DNA of 64,000 nucleotides, taken from assembly GCA_963665555.2 (NCBI GenBank), contig OY762308.1, forward strand, positions 2,046,001-2,110,000, given 5' to 3'. How positions within the stretch are numbered: the first letter of the stretch is position 1; every line of letters starts with the position of its first letter. The stretch is from CAXXXW01 sp963665555. GTDB lineage: Bacteria > Pseudomonadota > Alphaproteobacteria > Thalassobaculales > Thalassobaculaceae. The notes beneath the pieces are model-generated. The model had not been told where the DNA came from and searched no databases. It worked only from the letters and a program-made list of their open reading frames with translations. A program made the position numbers and the translations under genes. Below are positions 40,031 through 50,756 of this stretch, one piece after another.

Positions 40031-40816
40031 TCACCCCCCGTTCAGGAGCCGGACGGCCTCGGCGTGCAGCGCCGGGTCGCCGGCCGCCACCACGCGGTCG
40101 GTGCTCCCGATGCCGAGCGGCTCCCCCTTCCAGCCGGTCATCGCGCCGCCGGCGGCGCGGACCACGGCGGCGGGGGCGAGGTAGTCGTAGTCGCTAAGCC
40201 CGCACTCGACCACCAGGTCGATCCCGCCCAGCGCCAGCAATCCGTAGAGGTAGCAGTCGCCGCCCCAGACCGGGCTTCCCGCCCGCGCCCGGAGCCGGTC
40301 CGCGGCCCTGGCGGCGGCGGCGTCGCCCGCGAACATCGCCGGGCTGGTCGATCCCACGATCGCGTCGGCCAGCGCGCGCCCCTTGCGGACGGCGACCGGC
40401 CGGCCGTTCAGCGCGGCGGGAACGCCCTCGCCGCCGATCCAGCGCTCCCCCGTCGCCGGGACCTCGATCGCGCCCAGCACCGGCGCGCCGTCGCGCAGCA
40501 GCGCGACCAGCGTCCCGAACAGGGGCGAGCCGGAGACGAAGGCGCGCGTGCCGTCGATCGGGTCGAGCGACCAGACGAACCGCGCGTCCGGGCGGAGCCG
40601 GCCGAACTCCTCCCCCGCGATCCCGTGGTCCGGGAAGCGCGCCTCGATGGCCGCGCGCAGCGCCGCCTCGATCTCGCGGTCGGCGGCGGTGACCGGGCTG
40701 TCGTCGGCCTTGCGCTCGACGGCGAGGCCGCGGCGCCAGTGGCGCAGGGCGATCGCGCGCGCGGAATCGGCGAGTTCGTGGGCGAAGGCGGCGAGACCGG
40801 CGGGCGACTCGTTCAT
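40031..40816 (-). CDS. hisN: Inositol monophosphatase-family phosphatase, histidinol-phosphatase-like (HisN type)
   Basis: A 261-residue Mg-dependent phosphatase. Metal-binding motifs are GIAGEEFG (near residue 70), WSLDPIDGTRAFVSG (near 85) and the C-terminal CGLSDYDYLAPAAVVRAAGG. The DPIDGTRAFVSG form is that of HisN-type histidinol phosphatases, the last-but-two step of histidine synthesis in alphaproteobacteria; a general inositol- or sugar-phosphatase remains possible. It lies downstream of the cytochrome c gene on the same strand. Confidence 0.82.
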   Translation of the reverse strand: MNESPAGLAAFAHELADSARAIALRHWRRGLAVERKADDSPVTAADREIEAALRAAIEARFPDHGIAGEEFGRLRPDARFVWSLDPIDGTRAFVSGSPLFGTLVALLRDGAPVLGAIEVPATGERWIGGEGVPAALNGRPVAVRKGRALADAIVGSTSPAMFAGDAAAARAADRLRARAGSPVWGGDCYLYGLLALGGIDLVVECGLSDYDYLAPAAVVRAAGGAMTGWKGEPLGIGSTDRVVAAGDPALHAEAVRLLNGG

Positions 40817-40867
40817 CGCGCGGCCGGGCGTCGCGCGGACGGGGCGGGGCGGCGGCGCGGCGGGCCG

Positions 40868-41446
40868 TCAGCCGCCCGCGGCCTCCCGGGCGATGTCCTC
40901 TTCCGTGGGCAGCGCCGCCGGCTCGTCGGCGAGCGAGCGCAGGTAGGCGATGGTCGCCGCCCGGTCCCCGACCTTCCTGAGGCCGACGAAGCTCATCTTC
41001 GTGCCGGGCATGTAGTCTTTCGGCCGGGCCAGGAAGGCGTTGAGCGAGGCGTAGTCCCAGTCCGGCGCGCCCTCGAAGCCGGTCAGCGCGGCGGAGTAGC
41101 CGAAGCCCTCCTTCGCGCCCTTGGCGGCGTTCACGATGTCGTAGAGGTTGGGGCCGACCTTGTTCGCGCCGCCCTTGTCGGCGGTGTGGCAGGCGGCGCA
41201 TTTCTTGAAGACCTTGAGGCCGGCCGCCGGGTCGGCGTCCGCCAGCAGCGCCATCACGGGTTCGAGCGCCGGCGCCTCCGGCGCCGCCTCGACCGGGGCG
41301 GCGATGGCGCTGGTGTCCACCGGGTAGGCGTTCTCCGCCAGCGGTTCGGGATGGACCAGGCCGTCCGCGATCTTGCCCGCCGCCATCGCCAGCAGCCCGG
41401 CGCACAGCACGCCGGCGGCGATCTTGTTCATCTCCAGAGACGCCAT
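40868..41446 (-). CDS. Membrane-anchored c-type cytochrome (CycM/cytochrome c552-like)
   Basis: A 192-residue protein with an uncleaved N-terminal anchor (IAAGVLCAGLLAMAAGKIADG), a Pro/Ala/Glu-rich linker, and a class I cytochrome domain with heme motif C83-A-A-C86-H87 and distal methionine M151 in MPGTKMSFVG. Such proteins carry electrons from the bc1 complex to the terminal oxidase at the periplasmic face. An alternative ATG at 41431 gives MNKIAAG and would be just as plausible. Often next to kdsB/pheA in this class, as here, divergently. Confidence 0.9.
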   Translation of the reverse strand: MASLEMNKIAAGVLCAGLLAMAAGKIADGLVHPEPLAENAYPVDTSAIAAPVEAAPEAPALEPVMALLADADPAAGLKVFKKCAACHTADKGGANKVGPNLYDIVNAAKGAKEGFGYSAALTGFEGAPDWDYASLNAFLARPKDYMPGTKMSFVGLRKVGDRAATIAYLRSLADEPAALPTEEDIAREAAGG

Positions 41447-41591
41447 GCCCGATCCCCGCTCGCTTCCCGGCCGCGCCGCCTCCGGGGCGGAGCGCGCGGC
41501 AATCTAGCGCTTGCGCGCGGGCCTGTCCAACCCGCCGCGCCGGCCCTGTTTATCGCGCGCCGCGCGGGAAGGACAGGCCGGCCGCGCCGCC

Positions 41592-41620
41592 TTGACAGGG
41601 CGCGCCGCGCGGCATATCGC
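41592..41620 (+). promoter_or_regulatory. Promoter for kdsB-pheA-lepA
   Basis: TTGACA at 41592-41597, 17-base spacer, TATCGC at 41615-41620, about 50 bases before the kdsB ATG. It fits the TTGACA-N17-TATxxx pattern seen at the rRNA, riboswitch and hydroxylase promoters. The remaining intergenic DNA (41447-41591) shows only GC-rich sequence. Confidence 0.55.
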
Positions 41621-41669
41621 CGCAATCGCCCCGCCGCCCCGCCGCCGCCCCGCCCGCCGGAGAACGCCA

Positions 41670-42428
41670 ATGCCGGCCCCGCGCCGCCCCATCGTCCTGG
41701 TCCCGTCGCGGCTGCGGGCGACCCGGCTGCCGGACAAGCCGCTGGCCGGCATCGCCGGCGAGCCGATGATCGTCCATGTCTGGCGCCGCGCCGTCGAGGC
41801 GGACCTCGGCCGGGTCGTCGTCGCCTGCGCCGAGGCGGAGATCGCGGCGGCGGTGCGCGCGGCCGGCGGCGAAGCCGCGCTCACCGACCCCGACCTCCCC
41901 ACCGGCTCGGACCGCATCCACGCCGCGCTGCGGGACATCGATCCCGGCGGCGCGCACGACGCGGTGGTGAACATCCAGGGCGACCTCCCGGTGCTGGAGC
42001 CGGAGACGGTGCGCGCCGCCTTCCGGCTGCTCGACCGGGCGGAGGTGGACATCGGCACCGTCGCGGCGGAGATCGTCCGCGCGGAGGAGCGGACGGCCCC
42101 CTCCGTCGTCAAGGCGGTCGTCGCCTGGGAGGCGGACGGGCGGCGCGGCCGGGCGCTCTATTTCACCCGCGCGGCCGCGCCCTCGGGCGCGGGGCCGCTG
42201 TTCCACCATATCGGCCTCTACGCCTTCCGCCGCGCCGCGCTGGAGCGCTTCGTCCGCCTGCCGCGCGGGAGCCTGGAGCGCCGCGAGGGGCTGGAGCAGC
42301 TGCGCGCGCTGGAGGCCGGGATGCGGATCGACGCGGCGCGCGTTGACACGGTTCCCCTCGGCGTCGATACTCCGGCCGACCTCGCGCGCGCCCGGACGCT
42401 GCTCGCGCCCCGAACCCCGGAAGCGTAA
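41670..42428 (+). CDS. kdsB: 3-deoxy-manno-octulosonate cytidylyltransferase
   Basis: A 252-residue nucleotidyltransferase that activates Kdo with CTP for lipopolysaccharide core synthesis. The N-terminal nucleotide-binding motif IVLVPSRLRATRLPDKPLAG, the TGSDRIHAALRDID segment, VVNIQGDLPVLEP and the late HHIGLYAFRRAALERFVRLP are all KdsB signatures. ATG 41670 is preceded by GGAGAACGCC. Implies an LPS-bearing outer membrane. Ends 2 bases before pheA. Confidence 0.93.
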   Translation: MPAPRRPIVLVPSRLRATRLPDKPLAGIAGEPMIVHVWRRAVEADLGRVVVACAEAEIAAAVRAAGGEAALTDPDLPTGSDRIHAALRDIDPGGAHDAVVNIQGDLPVLEPETVRAAFRLLDRAEVDIGTVAAEIVRAEERTAPSVVKAVVAWEADGRRGRALYFTRAAAPSGAGPLFHHIGLYAFRRAALERFVRLPRGSLERREGLEQLRALEAGMRIDAARVDTVPLGVDTPADLARARTLLAPRTPEA

Positions 42429-42430
42429 CC

Positions 42431-43317
42431 TTGTCGGACCCCACCCGGACCATCGCCTTCCAGGGCGAACTCGGCGCCAATTCGCACATGGCCTGCCGGG
42501 CCGCGCGGCCGGACCTCGAGCCGCTGCCGTGCTCCAGCTTCGAGGAGATGCTGGAGGCGGTGCGCGAAGAGCGCGCGCTGTGCGCCATGGTGCCGGTGGA
42601 GAACTCGGTCGCCGGCCGCGTCGCCGACATCCACCACCTGCTGCCCGAATCCGGCCTGCACATCGTCGGCGAGCATTTCCAGCGGGTGAACGCCATGCTG
42701 CTCGGCCTGCCGGGCGCGCGGATCGGGGAGCTGCGGGAGATCCACAGCCATGTGCACGCGCTCGGCCAGTCGCGCAAGCTGATCCGGGAACTCGGCGTCC
42801 GGGCGGTGCAGCACGCCGACACCGCCGGCGCGGCCCGCGACGTGGCCGAACGCGGCGACCCGGCGATCGCCGCCATCGGCCCCCGCCTCGCCGCCGAAAT
42901 CCACGGCCTGGAGGTGCTGCGCGCCGATGTCGAGGACGCCGAGCACAACACGACGCGGATGCTGGTCATGGCGCGCCAGGGCATCGTGCCGCCGGTCGAG
43001 AACGGCCCCTGCGTCACCACCATCGTGTTCCGCGTGCGCAGCGTCCCGGCGGCGCTGTACAAGGCGCTGGGCGGCTTCGCCACCAACGGCGTCAACCTGA
43101 CGAAGCTCGAATCCTACCTCATCGGCGGCTCCTTCGAGGCGGCGCAGTTCTACGTGGACGCCGAGGGCCACGCGGAGGAGCGCCCGATGGCGCTGGCGCT
43201 GGAGGAACTGCGCTTCTTCTGCCCGCCGGGGGCGGTGCGGGTGATGGGGACCTATCCCGCGCACCCGTTCCGCCGCGCCGCGCGCGACCAGGGCGAACCC
43301 GGCGGCATGGACCGGCG

Positions 43318-43321
<4 letters not shown>
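42431..43321 (+). CDS. pheA: Prephenate dehydratase
   Basis: A 296-residue monofunctional enzyme converting prephenate to phenylpyruvate for phenylalanine synthesis. The catalytic domain begins TRTIAFQGELGANSHMA, has MVPVENSVAGRVADIHHLL and DAEHNTTRMLVMA (TRF-type motif), and the regulatory ACT domain (from about residue 195) has the phenylalanine-binding GxxxN/ESYL-type NLTKLESYLIGG. The start codon is TTG at 42431, just after the kdsB stop; there is no nearer ATG or GTG that keeps the full domain. Stop overlaps lepA ATG. Confidence 0.93.
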
Positions 43322-45120
<1,799 letters not shown>

Positions 45121-45225
45121 CGGCCGGCGCCCCGGCCGAGGGCGGCGCCGGCGCGAAGGGAACGGGCGCGGGCGTTCGGCGACGGGGCGCGACGCCCTTC
45201 CGGCGAACGCGCCCTTGCCCCTACT

Positions 45226-45250
45226 GCGCCCCGGATTGAATCCGGGGCGC
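45226..45250. terminator. Candidate bidirectional terminator hairpin
   Basis: A 25-base palindrome with arms GCGCCCCGGATT / AATCCGGGGCGC around a single G, between lepA (+, ends 45120) and the convergent CoA-transferase gene (-, ends 45264). No T-run follows on either strand, so it may instead be an intergenic palindromic repeat. Confidence 0.4.
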
Positions 45251-45263
45251 CGGGGAAGCGCCC

Positions 45264-46409
45264 TTACGCGCGCTTCCCCAGCGCCCCCAGCACCTCCTCC
45301 GTATGGGCGCCGAGTTCCGGCGCGGGGCGGCGGAGGCGGGCGGGGGTGTCGGAGAGTTTCACCGGAAAGCCGGTCGTCTTCACGGGGCCGCGGCCGGGAT
45401 GGTCGGCCTCCAGCACCATCTCCTGCGCCAGCACCTGCGGGTCGGCGAACACCTCCAGCGTCATCAGCGTCATCACGCGCCCGCAGGGGCAGCCGCCGGC
45501 GTTGATGGCCGCGATCCAGTGGTCCACCGTCCCGGTCTCCATGACCGCCTCGATAATCGCGGTCAGCGCGTCGCGGTTGGCCATCCGGGCCGCGTTGTCG
45601 CGGAACCGCGGCTCCTCCAGGATGTGGCGCAGGCCGAGCACATCGAGGAACCGCTCGACGAAGGTCGGCGTCGAGGGGGCCACCGCCACCATGCCGTCGC
45701 GCGCCCGGAACAGGCCGTAGGGCGCGACGATCGGGTGGTTGTTGCCGGTGCGCTCCGGCGGCGTCCCGGTGGCGAAATACTCGGCCGAAAGGTAGGCCAT
45801 CATGGAAATGAGGCCGTTGGTCAGGCTCGCCTCGACGCGCTGGCCGCGGCCGGTGCGTTCGCGCGCCTTGAGCGCCGAGACCACGCCGAAGGCGCAGTAG
45901 AGGCCGGCGACCAGGTCGGCGATCGGCGGGGCGGCGCGCATCGGCTCCCCGTCCGGCGCGCCGTTGACGCCCATGAAGCCGCTCATCGCCTGGGCGATGA
46001 AGTCGAAGGACGGCCGGTCGACATAGGGGCCGGTGGAGCCGTAGCCGTTGACGCTGGCGTGGACGAGGCGCGGGTTGATCGCCTCCAGCCGGTCCGGCCC
46101 GAACCCCATCCGCGCGAACACGCCGGGGCGGTAGTTTTCCACCACCGCGTCGGCGGTTTCCAGCAGGCGCGCGAGGTCGGCCTTGCCCTCGTCGGTGTAG
46201 AGGTCGAGGACGACCGACTTCTTGTTGCGGTTGAACTGCGCGAAATACCAGCTGAAGCCGTTCACGATGGCGCCCTGGCGGCGCACCGGGTCGCCGCCCG
46301 GCCCCTCGACCTTGACCACCTCCGCGCCCATGTCGGCCAGCATCAGGGTGCAGAACGGCCCCGCCAGGATGCGCGTCAGGTCGATCACGCGCACGCCCGA
46401 AAGCGCCAT
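45264..46409 (-). CDS. CaiB/BaiF family (class III) CoA-transferase
   Basis: A 381-residue enzyme. It begins MALSGVRVIDLTRILAGPFCTLMLADMGAEVVKVEGPGGD, the standard class III CoA-transferase N-terminus, continues with NRNKKSVVLDLYTDEGK, and has the catalytic aspartate in PIADLVAGLYCAFGV (about residue 165). It moves CoA between organic acids. Upstream on the same strand lies the HMG-CoA lyase-like gene (43 bases apart), so the pair likely handles one acyl-CoA, for example activating an itaconate- or glutarate-like acid and cleaving the thioester. Confidence 0.9.
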   Translation of the reverse strand: MALSGVRVIDLTRILAGPFCTLMLADMGAEVVKVEGPGGDPVRRQGAIVNGFSWYFAQFNRNKKSVVLDLYTDEGKADLARLLETADAVVENYRPGVFARMGFGPDRLEAINPRLVHASVNGYGSTGPYVDRPSFDFIAQAMSGFMGVNGAPDGEPMRAAPPIADLVAGLYCAFGVVSALKARERTGRGQRVEASLTNGLISMMAYLSAEYFATGTPPERTGNNHPIVAPYGLFRARDGMVAVAPSTPTFVERFLDVLGLRHILEEPRFRDNAARMANRDALTAIIEAVMETGTVDHWIAAINAGGCPCGRVMTLMTLEVFADPQVLAQEMVLEADHPGRGPVKTTGFPVKLSDTPARLRRPAPELGAHTEEVLGALGKRA

Positions 46410-46452
46410 GGCGCGCCTCCGCCGCCGGGCCGGGGGATGCCGGGGCGCGCCG

Positions 46453-47391
46453 TCAGCCGGCGGCGGTCGCCACCGCGTCCATCGCGTGGAGTTGCAGCCG
46501 GGGGCCGGCCTTCATCACCTGGCCCGGCAGTTCGCGCCCCATCACGCGCTCCACGTCGCGCGCGACGCCGACCAGGGCGTCGAGGTCGATCCCGGTTTCG
46601 ATGCCCATCTCGTCCAGCATGTAGACCAGGTCCTCGGTGCAGATGTTGCCGGTCGCCTTGGGCGCGAAGGGGCAGCCGCCCATGCCGCCGAAGGAGGCGT
46701 CGTACCTGTCGATCCCCTCGTCCAGCCCGGTCAGCACATTGACCAGGCCGAGGCCGCGCGTGTTGTGGAAGTGCAGCCCGATCGGGAGTTCCGGAACCGT
46801 GTCCTGGAGGTGGCGCACCGCGCGCTGCACCACCGGCGGCGTCGCCATGCCCGTGGTGTCGCCGAGGCCGACGCCGGTGAAGCCGAAATCGCGGTAGTGG
46901 CGCGCGATGTAGGCGAGCTTCTCGACCGGCACGTCGCCCTCGAACGGGCAGCCGAGCGCGGTGGCGATGGCGCCGTGGACCGGGATGCCCGCGTCGCCGG
47001 CGATCCGCGCCACCTCCTCGAAGCCGGCGAGCGATTCGTCCACCGTGCGGTTGACGTTCTTCAGGTTGTGGCTTTCCGAGGCGGACATGAAGACGATCAT
47101 CTCGTCCACCCCGGCGGCGGCGGCGCGGACCGCGCCCCGCGCGTTGGGCACCAGGGCGGAAAGCACGGCGCCGCGGCTGCGGTCGATCCCGGCCAGCACC
47201 TCCTCCACGTCGGCGAGTTGCGGCACCGCGCGCGGCGAGACGAAGGAGGAGAACTCGATCCTCGGCACGCCGGCGGCGACGAGCCGGTTCACCAGCCGGA
47301 CCTTGTCGGCGGTGGGCACGAAATACGCCTCGGCCTGCAGGCCGTCGCGCGGGCCGACCTCGGTGATCTCGACTTTCGCGGGTCTCGCCAT
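46453..47391 (-). CDS. Hydroxymethylglutaryl-CoA lyase-like protein
   Basis: A 312-residue TIM-barrel lyase of the HMGL family. VEITEVGPRDGLQAEAYFVP at the N-terminus holds the catalytic Arg-Asp pair, HFHNTRGLGLVNVLTGLDEG the metal-binding histidines, and GGMGGCPFAPKATGNICTED the active-site cysteine loop. The family splits 3-hydroxy-3-methylglutaryl-CoA (leucine breakdown) or close analogues such as citramalyl-CoA-like thioesters. Directly upstream of the CoA-transferase gene, probably one transcript. Confidence 0.88.
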   Translation of the reverse strand: MARPAKVEITEVGPRDGLQAEAYFVPTADKVRLVNRLVAAGVPRIEFSSFVSPRAVPQLADVEEVLAGIDRSRGAVLSALVPNARGAVRAAAAGVDEMIVFMSASESHNLKNVNRTVDESLAGFEEVARIAGDAGIPVHGAIATALGCPFEGDVPVEKLAYIARHYRDFGFTGVGLGDTTGMATPPVVQRAVRHLQDTVPELPIGLHFHNTRGLGLVNVLTGLDEGIDRYDASFGGMGGCPFAPKATGNICTEDLVYMLDEMGIETGIDLDALVGVARDVERVMGRELPGQVMKAGPRLQLHAMDAVATAAG

Positions 47392-47479
47392 GGCCGCTCT
47401 CCCTCGGGTTGGGGTCTCCGCCCCTTATGCCCCGCGACGCCGGTCCGCGCAAGGCCGGGGGCCGCGCGGGACGAGGGCG

Positions 47480-47508
47480 TTGCGCAGGCGGGCCGGGCGG
47501 CATACGCT
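47480..47508 (+). promoter_or_regulatory. Possible promoter of the amidohydrolase gene
   Basis: TTGCGC at 47480-47485, 17-base spacer, TACGCT at 47503-47508, 74 bases before ATG 47582. A moderate match only; the rest of 47392-47581, which lies between divergent genes, is otherwise featureless. Confidence 0.35.
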
Positions 47509-47581
47509 TTTCCCGCGGGCGGCGGTCCGGGCGGGCCGGCGGCCGAACGGAAAAAAGGGAAAACCCCCGGGGGGAACCGAG

Positions 47582-49078
47582 ATGCCGAACTTCTTTTCCG
47601 ACGACGAGTTGAGGCGCTTGCGCCTGGCGCAGGAGAGCGCCAACCGCACGCCGGTGCCGACGCAGATGGTCTCGAACGGCGAGTTCAACCCGCTGCCGCA
47701 GTCCGACCGGCAGAAGCAGGTGCAGGGCCGCATCGAGGAACTGGCCGACGAGCTCGGCCGAAGGCAGGGGCTGGACCGGCGCCGCTTCCTCGGCACCGCG
47801 GCCGGGATGGCGACGGCCTTCCTCGCCATGAACGAGGTGTTCGGCCCGCTCTTCGACGTGAGCCGGGCCGAGGCCGCGACGCCGGAGATGGCGAACGAGC
47901 GCGCCGACGCCCTCAAGGGCCAGTTCATCTTCGACGACCAGACCCATTTCGTCCACGACGACTACCGGGAGGAGGGCATCCTCGGCCTCGCCCGCTTCGC
48001 GGCGGAGAACTGGAATCCCGAACTCAGCAAGGAGCAGATGTCGCTGGCGATCTACAAGTTCGAGAACTACATCCAGCAGATCTTCCTCAACAGCGACACC
48101 AAGGTGGCGCTGCTGAGCGGCGCGCCCTTCGACGACCCGAACTGGTGGTTCATGCCGAACGAGCAGATCCACCGCACGGTGAACCTGGTCAACGGCGTCT
48201 CCGGCACGCGGCGGATGTACGGCCACTTCGTCATCACGCCGCGCCAGGACGGCTGGATGGACCAGGTGGACCGGGCGCTCGAGACCATGCCGCCGGATTC
48301 GTGGAAGTCCTACACCATCGGCGACCCGCTCTCGGCCAAGACGCAGTACCCGTGGCGGCTCGACGACGAGGAGCTGATGTACCCCTTCTACGAGAAGGCG
48401 GTGAAGGCCGGCATCGTCAACCTCGCCGTGCACAAGGGGCTGATGCCGGCGGACTACGAGCAGAGCTGGGCCGGCGTGTGGGAGTACAACACGCATTGGG
48501 ACATCGCCAAGGCGGCGAAGGACTGGCCCCAGATCAACTTCATCATCTACCACGCCTGCATGAGGCCGTTCATCGAACTGCCCGACGCGGCGCTGGCCCA
48601 GTTCGAGGCGACCGGCGAGATCGAGTGGGCGAGCCATCTGGCCCGCATCCCGCAGGAGCACGGGGTCGACAACGTCTACGCCGAACTCGGCACCAGCTTC
48701 GCCAACTCGGCGACGACGAACCCGCGCTTCGCGGCCGCCTTCCTGGGCACGCTGATCAAGAACATGGGGGCCGAGCGGGTGGTCTGGGGCACCGATTCGG
48801 TGCTGTACGGCTCGCCGCAGTGGCAGATCGAGGCGATGCGCCGGCTGGAAATCCCCGAGGACATGCAGAAGAAGCACGGCTTCGCGCCGCTCGGGGCGGC
48901 CGACGGGCTGGTGAAGAACACCATCTTCGGCTACAACTCGGCCGCGCTGTACCGGCTGAACCTGCGGGCCGAACTGCCGCCGATGGAGAACGACGCGATC
49001 TCCGAGATCAAGCGGCAATACGCCGACGCCGGCAACCTGCGCAACAACGCGACCTACGGCTACGTCGCCCCCGCCTGA
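47582..49078 (+). CDS. Amidohydrolase-superfamily protein with internal twin-arginine signal
   Basis: A 498-residue protein. After a 60-residue polar, partly coiled-coil region comes DRRRFLGTAAGMATAFLAMN (residues 65-84), a Tat-type signal, so the mature domain would begin about residue 100 and be exported folded. The catalytic part resembles amidohydrolase_2 TIM barrels: FDDQTHFVHDD, IIYHACMRPF and VVWGTDSVLYGSPQWQIEAM hold candidate metal ligands (His, His, Asp). The first D-x-H motif is degenerate (Q-T-H). ATG 47582 follows GGGGGGAACCGAG. Substrate unknown; hydrolysis or decarboxylation of an aromatic acid would be typical. Confidence 0.82.
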   Translation: MPNFFSDDELRRLRLAQESANRTPVPTQMVSNGEFNPLPQSDRQKQVQGRIEELADELGRRQGLDRRRFLGTAAGMATAFLAMNEVFGPLFDVSRAEAATPEMANERADALKGQFIFDDQTHFVHDDYREEGILGLARFAAENWNPELSKEQMSLAIYKFENYIQQIFLNSDTKVALLSGAPFDDPNWWFMPNEQIHRTVNLVNGVSGTRRMYGHFVITPRQDGWMDQVDRALETMPPDSWKSYTIGDPLSAKTQYPWRLDDEELMYPFYEKAVKAGIVNLAVHKGLMPADYEQSWAGVWEYNTHWDIAKAAKDWPQINFIIYHACMRPFIELPDAALAQFEATGEIEWASHLARIPQEHGVDNVYAELGTSFANSATTNPRFAAAFLGTLIKNMGAERVVWGTDSVLYGSPQWQIEAMRRLEIPEDMQKKHGFAPLGAADGLVKNTIFGYNSAALYRLNLRAELPPMENDAISEIKRQYADAGNLRNNATYGYVAPA

Positions 49079-49107
49079 CCGGGCGCGGGCGTTTCCCGGG
49101 TTGGCGC

Positions 49108-49125
49108 CCCGGCCTCCGGGCCGGG
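49108..49125. repeat. REP-like GC hairpin, copy 3
   Basis: CCCGGCC - TCCG - GGCCGGG, one base different from the copy at 11031-11048. It sits between the convergent amidohydrolase and cytochrome genes, where it may also end transcription. No T-run. Confidence 0.5.
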
Positions 49126-49219
49126 AGCCTTCGCCGGGACGGAAGGCGCGGGGGGCGCGGGCGAGGCGCCTCGCGAGGCGTTTTTCGCGCCGACGCTTCC
49201 CGCCGCCGCCGGCCGGCGC

Positions 49220-49687
49220 CTACTCCTCCGGCCGGTGGCGCGCGAAGGCCTCCAGGTAGTCGAGGACGAGGCGGCGGTCGGCCGGGTCGCGGGTGCGGAA
49301 CAGCATGAAGGTGCCGGGCGCGACGGCGTCGGGATCGGCGAGCCAGCGCTCCAGCGCCGGCCGGGTCCACACCAGGCCGGGGGCCGCCTTGCGGAACGCC
49401 TTCGAGTAGCGGTAGCCGCGGACCGCGCCCGCCTTCCGGCCCACCACGCCGGTGAGGTTCGGGCCGAGCACCATCATCACCGCCGGCCAGACCGTCGCGC
49501 CGCCGGCCGCCCCGGCCCGCGCGCCCGGGCCGTGCTCCGTAATCCGGCCGTGGCATTTCGAGCAAAGCCGGAAGTAGCGTTCGCGCCCCGCCTCCTCGAC
49601 ATCGGCGCGAACCGGGCCGGCCGGCGCGAGCGCCGCCGCCGCGAGAACGGCTGCCGCCGCGACAGCCCGCCGAACCGCCGTCGCCAT
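49220..49687 (-). CDS. Periplasmic c-type cytochrome
   Basis: A 155-residue protein with a cleavable signal (AVAAAAVLAAAALAPAGPVRA), a single heme motif C42-S-K-C45-H46, VLGPNLTGVVGRKAG after it, and the distal methionine in APGTFMLFRTRD. A class I cytochrome c with a moderate insertion between the heme site and LGPNL segment. It is 28 bases downstream of the SMP-30-like gene and could accept electrons from a dehydrogenase not seen here. Confidence 0.87.
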   Translation of the reverse strand: MATAVRRAVAAAAVLAAAALAPAGPVRADVEEAGRERYFRLCSKCHGRITEHGPGARAGAAGGATVWPAVMMVLGPNLTGVVGRKAGAVRGYRYSKAFRKAAPGLVWTRPALERWLADPDAVAPGTFMLFRTRDPADRRLVLDYLEAFARHRPEE

Positions 49688-49715
49688 CGCCGCGCGCCCT
49701 CCCCGGCCGGCCGCC

Positions 49716-50687
49716 TCAGAACTCCCAGTGCGGCGGGACCGCGCCGGGGACGGGGGAGCGGAAGCAGGCGATCCGCCCGGCCGCGAGCGAGCCGATGTAG
49801 CAGGTCCGCAGGTCCGGCCCGCCGAAGCCGATGCTGGCGCAGTTGCCGAGCACGCTCGCGTGCGCCTCGTTCAGCAGCGCGCGCGTGTAGGTCCCGCCCC
49901 GGTAGGCCGCCTCGGCGCGCGCGACCAGTTCGGGATCGCCGGCGTCGAGCACCGTCGCCTGCTCCCCGTCCGGCGCGATCCTGACGACGCGGTTGCTCAC
50001 CACGCTGGTGCACCAGATGCCGCCCTCGGCGTCGAACTCGAACCCGTCGGGGAAGATGCCCGGCCCGTACTCCGCCACCGTCTCGCGCCGGCCGAGGGCG
50101 CCGCCGTTCCCGATCGGGAAGCGGCAAATCGACCGGCCCATCGTCTCGTGCACATAGAGCCAGCGGCCCGACGGATCGACCTTGTTCTCGTTCGTGAACC
50201 CGATCCCCTCGGCGGCGATCCGGGGGCCGCGCTCGTCCACGAGGATCACGAAACCGTCCGCGTAATCCTTGCGGAACGCCTCGTCGCGGTCGTGGAGCCA
50301 GGTGCTGACGGAAATCCACACGCGGCCCAGCGCGTCCCGGTTGGCGAAGTTGCAGGCGGGCAGCTTGCGCCCGTCCACCTCCGTCAGGAAGGCCGTCATC
50401 GTCCCGTCGCGGGCGAGCCGGAACACGCCGCCCTCCTGGCCGACATTGGCGATCAGGAAGGAGCCGTCCGGCATCAGGGAATAGCCGTTGGGGACGAAAC
50501 CCTCCGGGATGTCGCCGCTCCGCGCCGGGAAAAGCTCCGGCGGGCCGTCGGCGCGGACCCGCGCGATCCCGCCGCCGCCGGCCGCGTGGCTGGCGAACAG
50601 GTCGCCGCGCCGCGTCGCGACGACGCATTCCGGCCGCGACAGGCCGCTTCCGACGAAGGAGAGGTCGTCGAGGGAAAGCGTCGGCAT
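49716..50687 (-). CDS. SMP-30/gluconolactonase/LRE-like beta-propeller protein
   Basis: A 323-residue predicted six-bladed beta-propeller. Family segments are RPECVVATRRGDLFASHAAGG, GYSLMPDGSFLIANVGQEGGV, FPDGFEFDAEGGIWCTS and VRIAPDGEQATVLDA. Members hydrolyse sugar lactones with a divalent metal. I chose ATG 50687, preceded by GGAGGACACGCCC; the other ATG (50708) has a poorer site and adds seven residues. Downstream of the propionyl-CoA synthetase gene by 69 bases on the same strand. Confidence 0.85.
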   Translation of the reverse strand: MPTLSLDDLSFVGSGLSRPECVVATRRGDLFASHAAGGGGIARVRADGPPELFPARSGDIPEGFVPNGYSLMPDGSFLIANVGQEGGVFRLARDGTMTAFLTEVDGRKLPACNFANRDALGRVWISVSTWLHDRDEAFRKDYADGFVILVDERGPRIAAEGIGFTNENKVDPSGRWLYVHETMGRSICRFPIGNGGALGRRETVAEYGPGIFPDGFEFDAEGGIWCTSVVSNRVVRIAPDGEQATVLDAGDPELVARAEAAYRGGTYTRALLNEAHASVLGNCASIGFGGPDLRTCYIGSLAAGRIACFRSPVPGAVPPHWEF

Positions 50688-50756
50688 GGGCGTGTCCTCC
50701 GTCGGCATGGGCGCGGAACCGGAGCGTTTCCCGGCGGGCGCGGGTGGGCCGCGCCG

